NCBI RefSeq assembly: GCF_003852525.1
Contig: NZ_QAJL01000003.1
Span: 1,064,972 to 1,128,971, forward strand
DNA length: 64,000 bases
Direction: 5' to 3'
DNA from: Pedobacter sp. KBW06
GTDB lineage: Bacteria > Bacteroidota > Bacteroidia > Sphingobacteriales > Sphingobacteriaceae
The notes under the pieces were generated by a model. It was not told the DNA's origin, did not search any database, and saw nothing but the letters and a program-made list of their open reading frames with translations. The translations under genes were made by a program, and so were the position numbers. This document shows, in pieces, positions 17,961-26,715 of this stretch (position 1 is its first letter; each line of letters begins with the position of its first letter).

Positions 17961-19046
17961 TCAGGTATTATTGATGCTTTGTTTAAAAAAACTGATGAAT
18001 TTCTCCGCGTCATTGAGGGCCTTCTCATACCTTTCCTGGCCATTTCTCGCAATTGCTCTGTAATACTTATAGTTGTTGATGATCTCCGTTAACTGGCCCT
18101 CCAGTCCAGATAAGTTCCAATGCACCGGAACATAGGTTTCGTCTGCAATAAAAAGATCCGGAAAGGTTTCTATATGACTCATGACTGGTTTTACCAGCAC
18201 TGCGCCGGAAATAAAAGTTTCAAAATCACGGTAACAGATCTCTCCCCATCCAAAGGGGCTGACACTCAACTTCGAAGACTTCAGCTCTTTCCAGTACCTT
18301 GTTTTACTGACATTGGCACCCGTTGCCATCTGCAGGTTCATTTCTTTGAAAAGAGAAAGCAAATGGTTTCTCTGGTAAAAAACACCCTTCTGACCTTCAT
18401 TATCGGAATGAATGGTTCCCCGGTAAGCCAGGTCATAAGGTCTTTGCTGGTAGACATCTGCAAAGCGAACAGGGTACAAATTATAGCTCAGGTAATTGCT
18501 CAGCCGACTCATTTTATACCCGAAATACCGGTAATCATTAAAGCCGATATTCCATCCCAACCTTACTTTATAAAGTTCCTTCGGCGGACAAGGATCAAAC
18601 CTTTTTCTTTCCTCCGGAGATAAGCAGTTTAACCATACCCTGATGTCTTTCGTTCCCTCCGGATTTACATAATAATCCCGATTCAGCAGCAGCTGTTTTT
18701 TAAGAAAAACATCCACATAAGGAAGCACAGGAAAATCGTATGAGCCCGTGGAATCGGCAGCATCAAACCAGATCAGCCGATCTACAGCGCCCCTTAAAGA
18801 CAGGAGAAAGCGAAAGAGAAAATCCTCATTCCTGGCGTTTCGTTTATTGATGTTCTGCCATCCTTCGGCGAAATACCGGGAATGAATCAGTACATAATCG
18901 GCATCAGATAAGCCTTTATCGCGATGATCAACGTGGAATTCTACCTTCAGCCCATGGTCCAGCAATTGCCTTTTCCATCGGTGAAAATGATGGGTCTCCC
19001 CATAATATTGTTTTGAAGGCCAATCCAGAATCTTTAAAATTTTCAT
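17961..19046 (-). CDS. CgeB/GT1-like glycosyltransferase
   Basis: A GTG at 19052 opens the frame, but the in-frame ATG at 19046 ('MKILKILDWPSKQ') is a better start. The C-terminal half resembles the Glyco_trans_1_2 (CgeB-like) donor domain: 'VSPFGWGEICYRDFETFISGAVLV' followed by 'YEKALNDAEKFISFF'. The N-terminal half is poorly conserved. No signal peptide or membrane segment is seen. It lies 5 bp upstream of the Wzy-like gene. It is probably a cytoplasmic transferase acting on the lipid-linked repeat. Confidence 0.72.
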   Translation of the reverse strand: MKILKILDWPSKQYYGETHHFHRWKRQLLDHGLKVEFHVDHRDKGLSDADYVLIHSRYFAEGWQNINKRNARNEDFLFRFLLSLRGAVDRLIWFDAADSTGSYDFPVLPYVDVFLKKQLLLNRDYYVNPEGTKDIRVWLNCLSPEERKRFDPCPPKELYKVRLGWNIGFNDYRYFGYKMSRLSNYLSYNLYPVRFADVYQQRPYDLAYRGTIHSDNEGQKGVFYQRNHLLSLFKEMNLQMATGANVSKTRYWKELKSSKLSVSPFGWGEICYRDFETFISGAVLVKPVMSHIETFPDLFIADETYVPVHWNLSGLEGQLTEIINNYKYYRAIARNGQERYEKALNDAEKFISFFKQSINNT

Positions 19047-19129
19047 CAGCACATGTTGTTTTTCAATGGACAGGAATCGATCATAAACCCCTTGTTCATT
19101 GATAGTTAAGCGGAATGCTCATGATGCTT

Positions 19130-19726
19130 TCATTTCAGCAGGATGCTCTTCAGCGTATAGGAAATGATTTTAAAATCGATCCAAAGGTTATGGTGATCGA
19201 TATATTCCAGATTCTGACTGATTTTAGAAGGGATCACATTGTGGATATAAAAGCTTTCCGGATCTTCGGCTGTGGCCAGCAAACTGCTTTCGTCAATATA
19301 CTTAATCGAAGCCCAGTCGGTGATTCCGGGCTTTACGCTCAGTACCCGCTGCTGACTGCTGTCGTACATCTCCACATATTTAAGTACCTCGGGCCTTGGG
19401 CCAACAAAGCTCATCTCCCCTTTCAGAATATTCAGCAATTGCGGAAGTTCATCCACTTTATGTTTTCTTAACCAGCAGCCTACCTTGGTAATCCTCGCAT
19501 CATGATCCCCTATCGTCAGTAAGCCCATCTTATCTGCATCCGGGCACATGGTCCTGAACTTAATCAGCTGAAAACATTTCTGGTTCAGCCCGACACGTGT
19601 CTGCCTGTAAAACACAGGCCCTTTATGCTCTCTTTTCAATAAGATAGCGACCAGTAAGAATACCGGCAGGAGGAAAAATATCCCGATCAGGGAAAAAAAT
19701 ATATCGAACAATCTTTTCGCATCCAT
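19130..19726 (-). CDS. PglC-like phosphoglycosyl transferase (bacterial sugar transferase family)
   Basis: This 198-residue monotopic membrane protein starts with a re-entrant helix region ('DIFFSLIGIFFLLPVFLLVAILL' in residues 8-30). The family motifs follow: 'FRTM', 'RKHKVDELPQLLNILKGEMSFVGPRPE' around residues 108-134, and 'KPGITDWASI'. The small size matches PglC/WbaP catalytic-domain enzymes rather than WcaJ. It should transfer a sugar-1-phosphate to undecaprenyl phosphate and so start each repeat unit. The 4,6-dehydratase at the left edge and the DegT gene upstream suggest a bacillosamine-type first sugar (inference). Confidence 0.93.
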   Translation of the reverse strand: MDAKRLFDIFFSLIGIFFLLPVFLLVAILLKREHKGPVFYRQTRVGLNQKCFQLIKFRTMCPDADKMGLLTIGDHDARITKVGCWLRKHKVDELPQLLNILKGEMSFVGPRPEVLKYVEMYDSSQQRVLSVKPGITDWASIKYIDESSLLATAEDPESFYIHNVIPSKISQNLEYIDHHNLWIDFKIISYTLKSILLK

Positions 19727-19738
19727 GAGCCCAAATCA

Positions 19739-20980
19739 TTAAGATAAAACCTTTACTAATTTCTCTACTCCTTTTACCAGGTGCACAGATTCGATCACCG
19801 CATTGGTGATGTAACTGATCTCCTCATCAGAAAGCTGGGGGTAGATCGGCAAGGAGATTTCAGCGGCATACTGCTTGTAGCTATTCGGAAAGTCGGAGAT
19901 GGAGTAGCCCAGACTTTTAAAATACGTTAACATCGGCATGGGAATAAAATGCACGTTCACATTAATCCCCCGGAGCACAAGTTCATCAATCACCTGATCC
20001 CGCTGGGCTTCAGTAATTCCCTTGATGCGCAATGGAAAAAGGTGGTAAGAAGCCTCCCTGTTCTCTGTTTTCATCACCGGTTCAATAAACCAGTCGTACG
20101 CCTTAAAGGCATCTCCATATTTTAAGGAGATGATTTTCCGGAGTGGCAGCAAGGTATTCACATATTGCCTGATCTGTGCAAGGCCAATCGCAGCACAGAT
20201 ATCCGGCATATTCATTTTAAAACCCTTAAAGAGAATATCATAGCGCCAGTTTGCGCCCTTCGATTTCGCGAAAGCATCCTTGTTCTGCCCGTTCATCGAA
20301 AACAATTTCAGGAAGGCATATTCTTCCTGGTTATCGAATGGTTCCGGCAAGTTGAGGCAAATACAACCTCCTTCAGCGGTAGTGATATTTTTCACCGCAT
20401 GGAAAGAGAAGATCGTCACATCACATTGCTGTGCCGCAGGTTTGTCGTTGTACATCGCACCGATAGAATGTGCCGCATCGGCGATTAGCAGGATCCTTCC
20501 CAGCCCCGCCTGTCTGGCTGTTTTAGACACAAACTGCACTTTAATTTCCGGCTCCCTGACCAGGGCTTTCAACTCCTCATAATGGCATGGCAAACCGGCA
20601 ATGTCTACCGCAATGATGGCTTTGGTCCTGATGTTGATTTTTTTTCTGACCATTTCAGGATCTATGGTAAAATCGTCCAGAATGTCTACCATGACCGGTG
20701 TTGCACCACAATGCAATACCGACAAAGCCGTAGCGCAATAGGTATAGGCAGGTACAATCACCTCATCTCCCGCTCCGATGCCAAACCAATTGAGCATCAT
20801 AATGGCCCCCGAAGTCCATGAATTGACACAAACTGCAGCCTGAGTGCCCGTCAGCGTTAACAACTCAGATTCCAGCGCTTTAACTTTTGGTCCCGATGTA
20901 ATCCAGTTTGCCTGGAGGGTATCCAATACTTCATCAATCACTGCCTGATCGATGAATGGCGGAGAAAATGGAATATTCAT
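19739..20980 (-). CDS. DegT/DnrJ/EryC1 sugar aminotransferase
   Basis: The 413-residue PLP enzyme has the DegT family layout: 'INSGPKV'-like N terminus ('NWITSGPKV'), 'GDEVIVPAYTYCATA', Asp in 'LLIADAAHSIG', and Lys197 in 'SFHAVKNITTAEGG' as the internal aldimine. Family members aminate 4-keto (or 3-keto) NDP-sugars. It lies 12 bp upstream of the PglC-like gene, an arrangement that recalls pglE-pglC, so a UDP-4-amino-4,6-dideoxy-GlcNAc product is plausible. Confidence 0.9.
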   Translation of the reverse strand: MNIPFSPPFIDQAVIDEVLDTLQANWITSGPKVKALESELLTLTGTQAAVCVNSWTSGAIMMLNWFGIGAGDEVIVPAYTYCATALSVLHCGATPVMVDILDDFTIDPEMVRKKINIRTKAIIAVDIAGLPCHYEELKALVREPEIKVQFVSKTARQAGLGRILLIADAAHSIGAMYNDKPAAQQCDVTIFSFHAVKNITTAEGGCICLNLPEPFDNQEEYAFLKLFSMNGQNKDAFAKSKGANWRYDILFKGFKMNMPDICAAIGLAQIRQYVNTLLPLRKIISLKYGDAFKAYDWFIEPVMKTENREASYHLFPLRIKGITEAQRDQVIDELVLRGINVNVHFIPMPMLTYFKSLGYSISDFPNSYKQYAAEISLPIYPQLSDEEISYITNAVIESVHLVKGVEKLVKVLS

Positions 20981-21039
20981 AATCTTTAATTTTTGGTTGG
21001 TTCTACGGATTAGGTATGTTAGAGATGACGGGTTTTACT

Positions 21040-22143
21040 TTAAACAGGACTGAGAATCAGCGCTTCCCATTTATCAGAGATGACTTCCAGGGAATTGGTC
21101 TGACCGATCAGTCTGGCCTCATTTCCCAGTTTCTTTTTCAGGCTTAAATCAAAAAGAACATTGAACATTGCTTTTGTGATGGCAGGAACATTGTCTTTAG
21201 GGACAAGGATTCCATTCTTTCCGTCTTCGATGATCTCCGAAGGCCCGAACTCACAGTCGACCGCAATACAAGGACAACCGCTGCTCATGGCCTCAATCAG
21301 CGCATTGGGATATCCTTCATTTCTGGAAGGCAGGACAAACAGTTCTGCCTGGTTGTAATAGTCCTGTAGGTCGTCTTTAGCTCCGGCCAGAACCACCCTG
21401 TCCTGCAAATTCAACCTGTTGATCTGTGCCGTTAAATTTTGTTTTTCCACTCCCTGACCAACAATGATCAGGTCGATATTTTTGATCCTCAGTTTACTGA
21501 AAGCATCAATCAGCCGGTCAAAACCTTTTTCATAAGAAAGGCGGCCAACGCCGAGAATAAATTTCCGGTGGTGAACAATCAGGTGTGTGTTCGATTTGAA
21601 CACGTATACCGGATTCCTGATGATGCTGTAATTCGTGAGCCGGTTAAAGATGCCATTGTTTTTCAGACAGGTTTCAATGCCCTTTGCCGGCACAACCACC
21701 GCCTTGGATCCACTGTAAACAAAGTAAGACATCCATTTAAAGAAGAAATTAAAGCGGTTAATCGTATGGTCAGGAGTGGTTCTTTCCGAAACGATATAAG
21801 GTATTTTCAGCAAACCGCAACTCAGCCCTGTCCAGAGGTTTGCACTCGTCATAAAGGAAATGACGCAATAAGGTTTTTCCTTCAGCAAAACCCCTAGCAG
21901 CCGAAAATAGGTGAGCATTCCGTAGATCAGCCTTCTAAAAACATTCTCTTTATATTTTCTTTTAAGGAGCGGGATGACCCTGATTCCTTCGGCCAGCGGA
22001 TAGCCTTGTTCTGCATCGTTCATGCAAACAATCACGACCTCATAGGCCCTTTCACTAAAACTATTCCCCAGGGTAGAGAGCACGCGTTCGGCTCCTCCTT
22101 TTTGCAGGGTATAAATCACAAAAACCAATTTTAATCCAGACAT
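21040..22143 (-). CDS. Glycosyltransferase family 4 (GT-B)
   Basis: The 367-residue protein has the N-terminal 'TLQKGGAERVLSTLG' loop and the C-terminal 'GVGRLSYEKGFDRLIDAFS' and 'LPSRNEGYPNALIEAMSSGCP' blocks of GT4 retaining transferases such as PglJ/PglH relatives. It precedes the DegT aminotransferase gene by about 60 bp and follows the GT2 gene by 10 bp. Donor sugar unknown. Confidence 0.91.
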   Translation of the reverse strand: MSGLKLVFVIYTLQKGGAERVLSTLGNSFSERAYEVVIVCMNDAEQGYPLAEGIRVIPLLKRKYKENVFRRLIYGMLTYFRLLGVLLKEKPYCVISFMTSANLWTGLSCGLLKIPYIVSERTTPDHTINRFNFFFKWMSYFVYSGSKAVVVPAKGIETCLKNNGIFNRLTNYSIIRNPVYVFKSNTHLIVHHRKFILGVGRLSYEKGFDRLIDAFSKLRIKNIDLIIVGQGVEKQNLTAQINRLNLQDRVVLAGAKDDLQDYYNQAELFVLPSRNEGYPNALIEAMSSGCPCIAVDCEFGPSEIIEDGKNGILVPKDNVPAITKAMFNVLFDLSLKKKLGNEARLIGQTNSLEVISDKWEALILSPV

Positions 22144-22153
22144 GGTGCAGGTA

Positions 22154-23017
22154 TTATAATAAGTTCATAATCGTGTTCATTGCATTATTGATCTCCCGGT
22201 TTCTCAGGTCAAACAGAAAATACTGGCGGATGTAGATTTTGAGCAATTCCTTTTTCATCAGTCCGGAATATTTGAAATTTCTGATGGTCAGGTTGAAATC
22301 ACTGACCATCCTCCTCTTCCTGATCCTGGAGTCGATCATGCTCCAGATTCCTCCGGTATGCAGGCGGTAACAAGCCATTACATCCGGCAATACAAATATT
22401 TTCTTGCCCGTACTGGCAAGTGCATAAAGTTTGAAAAGCGTATCGGTTCCATAAGTATCGAAGTACCAGGATTGCTGAGCTACTGATCTTACCGCATCGA
22501 TGTTCCTGATCATGAGTGAGCAAATTCTCGTTTCTTCTCTTTTTCCCAGCAGGACATCCTGATAATCAAATTCCATACTAACCCGGTTCTCCTTGAGGTA
22601 AACGGTTTCGTCGTGTTCATTGATCACTTTGGTATGGTGACAACAGATCACATACTCCGGATTGGCCTCTAAAAAATCGACTTGTTTTTGCAGCTTCCGT
22701 TGGTCCGTCCAGAAGTCGTCCCCATCGCAAAGGGCAATGTATTTCCCTTTGGCTTTGGTGATCACGTCTACCTGATTTCTGATCGCTCCGATATTGGTTT
22801 CATGGTGTACAAGTCTGATGCGGCCGGGATACCGGTCTGCATATTCCTGAATCACTACCCTGGTACCATCTTTAGAGCAATCTTCTCCAATCAGGATTTC
22901 AAATTCAAAATTCGTTTGCTGCATCAGAAAACTATCCAGCGCTCCGGCAATATATTGTTCGTGGTTATAGGTGATGCAGCATACGCTCACCATGATCTCA
23001 GGTCTGGTACTCATCAT
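22154..23017 (-). CDS. Glycosyltransferase family 2 (GT-A)
   Basis: The 287-residue inverting GT-A transferase has 'VSVCCITYNHEQYIAGALDS' at the N terminus, 'EILIGEDCSKDGT', and the metal-binding DxD-like motif in 'IALCDGDDFW'. It has no membrane helices. It is the only GT2 member in the window. The gene lies just downstream of the second DegT aminotransferase gene (27-bp gap) and may add the sugar that enzyme makes, although this is inference. Confidence 0.91.
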   Translation of the reverse strand: MMSTRPEIMVSVCCITYNHEQYIAGALDSFLMQQTNFEFEILIGEDCSKDGTRVVIQEYADRYPGRIRLVHHETNIGAIRNQVDVITKAKGKYIALCDGDDFWTDQRKLQKQVDFLEANPEYVICCHHTKVINEHDETVYLKENRVSMEFDYQDVLLGKREETRICSLMIRNIDAVRSVAQQSWYFDTYGTDTLFKLYALASTGKKIFVLPDVMACYRLHTGGIWSMIDSRIRKRRMVSDFNLTIRNFKYSGLMKKELLKIYIRQYFLFDLRNREINNAMNTIMNLL

Positions 23018-23044
23018 AAAAGGGTTATGTTTAGCGGGAAGAAA

Positions 23045-24211
23045 CTAATGAGCTGCCCCATTCCGGGCGATGGTTAATACAGGATGTAATGCTTCGATCG
23101 GAGCATTGATTTTTTCTGAAGGTTCCGGCTGGCCATAATTCTGAACCCGGAGGATGACCCGGGTGATCAGGTCCAGATCACTGGAAGTTAAGGTATGGTA
23201 AAGTGGCAGGCACAAAATTCTCGAAGCCACTGATTCACAAACAGGCATATAGGCCGGGGCAAGAAAAGGCAGACTGGAAAGTGGCGGATAAAAATACCTT
23301 CTGCAATAGATCTTTTCGTTTTCCAATGCTTTCAGACAGCTCAACATCATTTCGGCACTTTCAAACAGCACCGGAAAATAAGCGTAGTTATAATCCAGGT
23401 CTTCATTGAGCTTAGGGTACTTTGCTTTCAGCGGGCTCAGCGCTTTCCAGTAATAGAAGGAAAGCAGCCTTCTTTTATCCAGGATATCATCTACCTGTTT
23501 AAGGTTACACAGCCCCATTGCGGCATGAAACTCACAGTTCTTACCGTTGATTCCGAGTTCCGCAAATTCGTCCGGACCATTATGGCCAAAGTTCCTCATC
23601 AGGGCCATCTTTCTCAGTAAGTCCGGACATTTGGTAAATACTGCTCCTCCTTCAATCGTATGAAAAAGTTTGGTGGCATGAAAGCTCGTCGTGCTGATGT
23701 CCCCATACTCGAAGACCGATTTGTTTTTATATTTAGTTCCAAAACAATGTGCCGCATCAAAAATTACTTTCAGGGAATACTGGTCTGCGATTTTCTGAAT
23801 TGCGTCGATGTCGCAGGGATTGCCATAAACATGCGTGGCCAGAATCGCAGAAGTTTTCGGGGTGATGGCCGCTTCAATTTTAGCGGGATCAATGTTAAAC
23901 GTTTCTCCGTCAATGTCTACGAATACAGGCGTACAACCTTCCCACACGATGCTGTTTGTGGTGGCCACAAATGAAAAGGGCGTAGTAATAATTTCCCCCT
24001 TCAGGTCCAGCGCTTTAATCGCGATCTGCAAGGCCATGGTACCATTCGACACATAAAGCAAATGCTTGATGTTCAGGTAATTCTTCAGTTTCAGTTCCAG
24101 TTCATTTACCAATGGTCCGTTATTGGTGAGCCATTGTCGCTCCCAAATACTGCTCATATACGATTCAAATTCTTGAATTCCAGGGAGAAAGGGTTTGGTT
24201 ACAGGTATCAT
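23045..24211 (-). CDS. DegT/DnrJ/EryC1 sugar aminotransferase (VioA/FdtB-like)
   Basis: The 388-residue enzyme opens 'MIPVTKPFLP' and 'RQWLTNNGPLV', as in VioA- and FdtB-type aminotransferases. It has an Asp in 'VIFDAAHCFG' and Lys181 in 'TSFHATKLFHTIEGGAVF'. These enzymes make 4-amino-4,6-dideoxy or 3-amino sugars on dTDP. dTDP-glucose synthesis genes are not in this window and could be elsewhere. It overlaps the flippase stop by 4 bp. It is clearly distinct from the DegT gene at 19739-20980, so the polymer probably has two amino sugars. Confidence 0.9.
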   Translation of the reverse strand: MIPVTKPFLPGIQEFESYMSSIWERQWLTNNGPLVNELELKLKNYLNIKHLLYVSNGTMALQIAIKALDLKGEIITTPFSFVATTNSIVWEGCTPVFVDIDGETFNIDPAKIEAAITPKTSAILATHVYGNPCDIDAIQKIADQYSLKVIFDAAHCFGTKYKNKSVFEYGDISTTSFHATKLFHTIEGGAVFTKCPDLLRKMALMRNFGHNGPDEFAELGINGKNCEFHAAMGLCNLKQVDDILDKRRLLSFYYWKALSPLKAKYPKLNEDLDYNYAYFPVLFESAEMMLSCLKALENEKIYCRRYFYPPLSSLPFLAPAYMPVCESVASRILCLPLYHTLTSSDLDLITRVILRVQNYGQPEPSEKINAPIEALHPVLTIARNGAAH

Positions 24212-25650
24212 CTTTTTAGGATTAATTGTTTAAAATCATCAATTGCGGCAAGCCTGAAGAGGCTGCTTCCAGCGAGATAAATGATCAAAAAGAAGGAACT
24301 GTCGATCAGGATTCTGCTGAGGTCAAATAAGAAAAGTGGTTTCAGGAAGTATACATCGCCGAGATAACAAAGCATCCCTGCAAGAAAGGAATTCCCGATA
24401 ATCGGAGCTGCATCCGCCATTTGTTCCGGGATGGAATAGCTGATCATTTTACCACTATAAAAAGAATTGATATAATATCCGATGAAATTGAAAAGCAGTT
24501 GAAAATAAAGGAGTCCATAGATCCCGAAAGGGATCGCACATAAAATCCCGACCACACAAATTCCCTTCTTAACGGATTCCAGTTTCAGGATCAGGTCGCT
24601 CCGCCCTTTTACCTTCAGGATATTTAAATTATAGGCATGTAACGGGTACATGATGCCTGCGAAACAAAGGATTTGAAAGTAAGGTACTGCCGGCAGCCAT
24701 TTGCTGCTGAGCAGGAAGTTGAATAAGGGTTCGGCGATGACAGCCAGCAGGATCAATACCGGAGTATTCCAGAAAAGCAGCTGCTGCATCAGCTTTTTGT
24801 ATACCCATTTTAATTTTTCATCGTCGTCTACAATTTTAGAAAACATGGGATAAGTCACCTTATTGATCACTGCCGAAATATTGGTGACCGGCAGTTGGCT
24901 TACTGATTCTGCCCTCGAGTAAAAGCCAAGCTGTACCGCAGAGTAGTATTTACCAATAATCAGCACATATACGTTTTTATACAGAATATCGAGGAGTCCC
25001 GTGAGGGTCATTTTATATCCAAAATGAAAGTGCTTTTTAAAACAGGCCAGACTAAAGCTCAGGTCAGGTACCCATCCGGAATAGCACCAATGCATAACCG
25101 TCGATAAAAAAGATTGAAACAAACCCATCCATACCAGGCTCCATACCCCATAACCATTTAACGCGAGAAATACCCCCAACAGTCCGCCGGCCAATACGGA
25201 GGGAATCTGAATCAGCATCTGAATCCTGAACTTCATTTCCTTGATTAGCCTGGCATTCTGCACACTAAAAAAGGCATTCAGGATAAAATCAAGCGCGTAG
25301 ATCCTTAAAATCAAGGTCAGCACAGCCTGGTGATAAAAAGCAGCGACCAGCGGTGCGATCAGGTAGACCAGGGCATAAATCAGGATACTTCCCAACAGGT
25401 TAAAATAAAATACTGTAGAATAATCATCCTGAGTAAGGTCTGCCGACCGGATCAATGAAGATGCCAGTCCGCCGTCCAAAAGAGAGTTACCTATGGCAAT
25501 GAAGATTGTCAGCATTGCGATCAGTCCGAATTCCGCAGGCATTAAAATCCTTGCCAGAATAATGGTCATACAGAAACTGATCAGCTGTACACTGAATTGC
25601 TGTGTAAACGTCCATATCAATCCTGATAAGGTCTCCTTTTTTAAACTCAT
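24208..25650 (-). CDS. Wzx-type polysaccharide flippase (MOP superfamily)
   Basis: The 480-residue protein has about 12-14 transmembrane helices. Its N terminus 'SGLIWTFTQQFSVQLISF' and 'ILARILMPAEFGLIAMLTIF' matches the WzxC/lipopolysaccharide biosynthesis branch of the MATE-like MOP exporters. It should flip the undecaprenyl-linked repeat to the periplasmic face for the Wzy-like polymerase encoded 6 kb downstream. It is the only flippase candidate in the window. Confidence 0.92.
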   Translation of the reverse strand: MSLKKETLSGLIWTFTQQFSVQLISFCMTIILARILMPAEFGLIAMLTIFIAIGNSLLDGGLASSLIRSADLTQDDYSTVFYFNLLGSILIYALVYLIAPLVAAFYHQAVLTLILRIYALDFILNAFFSVQNARLIKEMKFRIQMLIQIPSVLAGGLLGVFLALNGYGVWSLVWMGLFQSFLSTVMHWCYSGWVPDLSFSLACFKKHFHFGYKMTLTGLLDILYKNVYVLIIGKYYSAVQLGFYSRAESVSQLPVTNISAVINKVTYPMFSKIVDDDEKLKWVYKKLMQQLLFWNTPVLILLAVIAEPLFNFLLSSKWLPAVPYFQILCFAGIMYPLHAYNLNILKVKGRSDLILKLESVKKGICVVGILCAIPFGIYGLLYFQLLFNFIGYYINSFYSGKMISYSIPEQMADAAPIIGNSFLAGMLCYLGDVYFLKPLFLFDLSRILIDSSFFLIIYLAGSSLFRLAAIDDFKQLILKR

Positions 25651-25686
25651 GATGATGATCTGTTCCGCTCCGAATGGCAGTTTAGG

Positions 25687-26694
25687 TTATTTTTGTTTTT
25701 GCAAAGCATTGGTATATCCTTGCCGCTGAACCCTCAGGTTTCTTAAAAAATGAAGCACAGGCTTTTCTAAAAACCTGGTCACCAGCCATGCGACAGTGAC
25801 GATCAGCACAATAGTGATGCAAATGAGGAGGTATTCATTATGGATATACCGTCCCATTATTCTCATCCACACAAAACCGATATTCTGGTGAAGGAGGTAC
25901 AGGGGATAAGAGATATAACCGAGAAATATAAACGGTCTCCAGGTGAGGATTTTAAGTTGGTTGTAGACAAATAAATAGAACAGCAGAAAGATGAATACAA
26001 ACACATAAAAGAGGGTCATTCCCGGATGTTCCAGTACCGCAGCAAGGAAGCAGAAACAGATTAAAAGATGCTCATGCCAATCTCCTTTTGCAAATTTAAT
26101 CTGGTAAAAAAGAATCCCCGCCATAAAGAACATGCCATAATGAAGGTTCAGAAAATAAGCACCAAAGGGCAGTTTAAACAGGCTGTTAGCGATCATTAAG
26201 CCCAACCAGACCATGGCTATCGTCCTGACTTTGCTTAACCATCCCAGCTGGAACAGGACTCCCATGCTGACATAAAAAAACAATTCAGGAATCAGCGACC
26301 AGTACACGCCATCTATATTTTTTACATTGAACACCCCCTGAAACATCGTCAGGTTCATCGCGAATACCGCTGCAGGCTGACTTTCTATCTTTGGGTCCTG
26401 TGCGAGACCGATGATCAGGAAGGTCAGGATCATACAGATCCAATAGGTCGGGTACAATCTTGAAAAACGTTTATACGCAAAATCCCCGATCGTTGTTTTC
26501 CCCTGCAGGGACATAAAAATCACAAATCCGCTAATGATAAAGAAGAGTTCTACACCATACTGGCCGATGTTCCAATCGTATTTCTGAGGGTAATTATGAC
26601 CGAAATTCAACCTGAATTTAGCCGTATAATGGAACAGGACGACATTAATCGCCGCAATCCCCCTTAAAACATCCAGTTCTTTTAAGCGTACCAT
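25687..26694 (-). CDS. Acyltransferase 3 (OafA/YrhL-like) membrane O-acetyltransferase
   Basis: This 335-residue polytopic membrane protein has the family signatures 'ELDVLRGIAAINVVLFHY' (catalytic His in the first helix), 'GVELFFIISGFVIFMSL', and 'RFSRLYPTYW'. It lacks the periplasmic SGNH domain of the longer OafA proteins. It likely O-acetylates the repeat unit or polymer. It is encoded between the UDP-sugar dehydrogenase and flippase genes. Confidence 0.93.
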   Translation of the reverse strand: MVRLKELDVLRGIAAINVVLFHYTAKFRLNFGHNYPQKYDWNIGQYGVELFFIISGFVIFMSLQGKTTIGDFAYKRFSRLYPTYWICMILTFLIIGLAQDPKIESQPAAVFAMNLTMFQGVFNVKNIDGVYWSLIPELFFYVSMGVLFQLGWLSKVRTIAMVWLGLMIANSLFKLPFGAYFLNLHYGMFFMAGILFYQIKFAKGDWHEHLLICFCFLAAVLEHPGMTLFYVFVFIFLLFYLFVYNQLKILTWRPFIFLGYISYPLYLLHQNIGFVWMRIMGRYIHNEYLLICITIVLIVTVAWLVTRFLEKPVLHFLRNLRVQRQGYTNALQKQK

Positions 26695-26715
26695 AAATTT
26701 AGGATGTCGTGTGTG

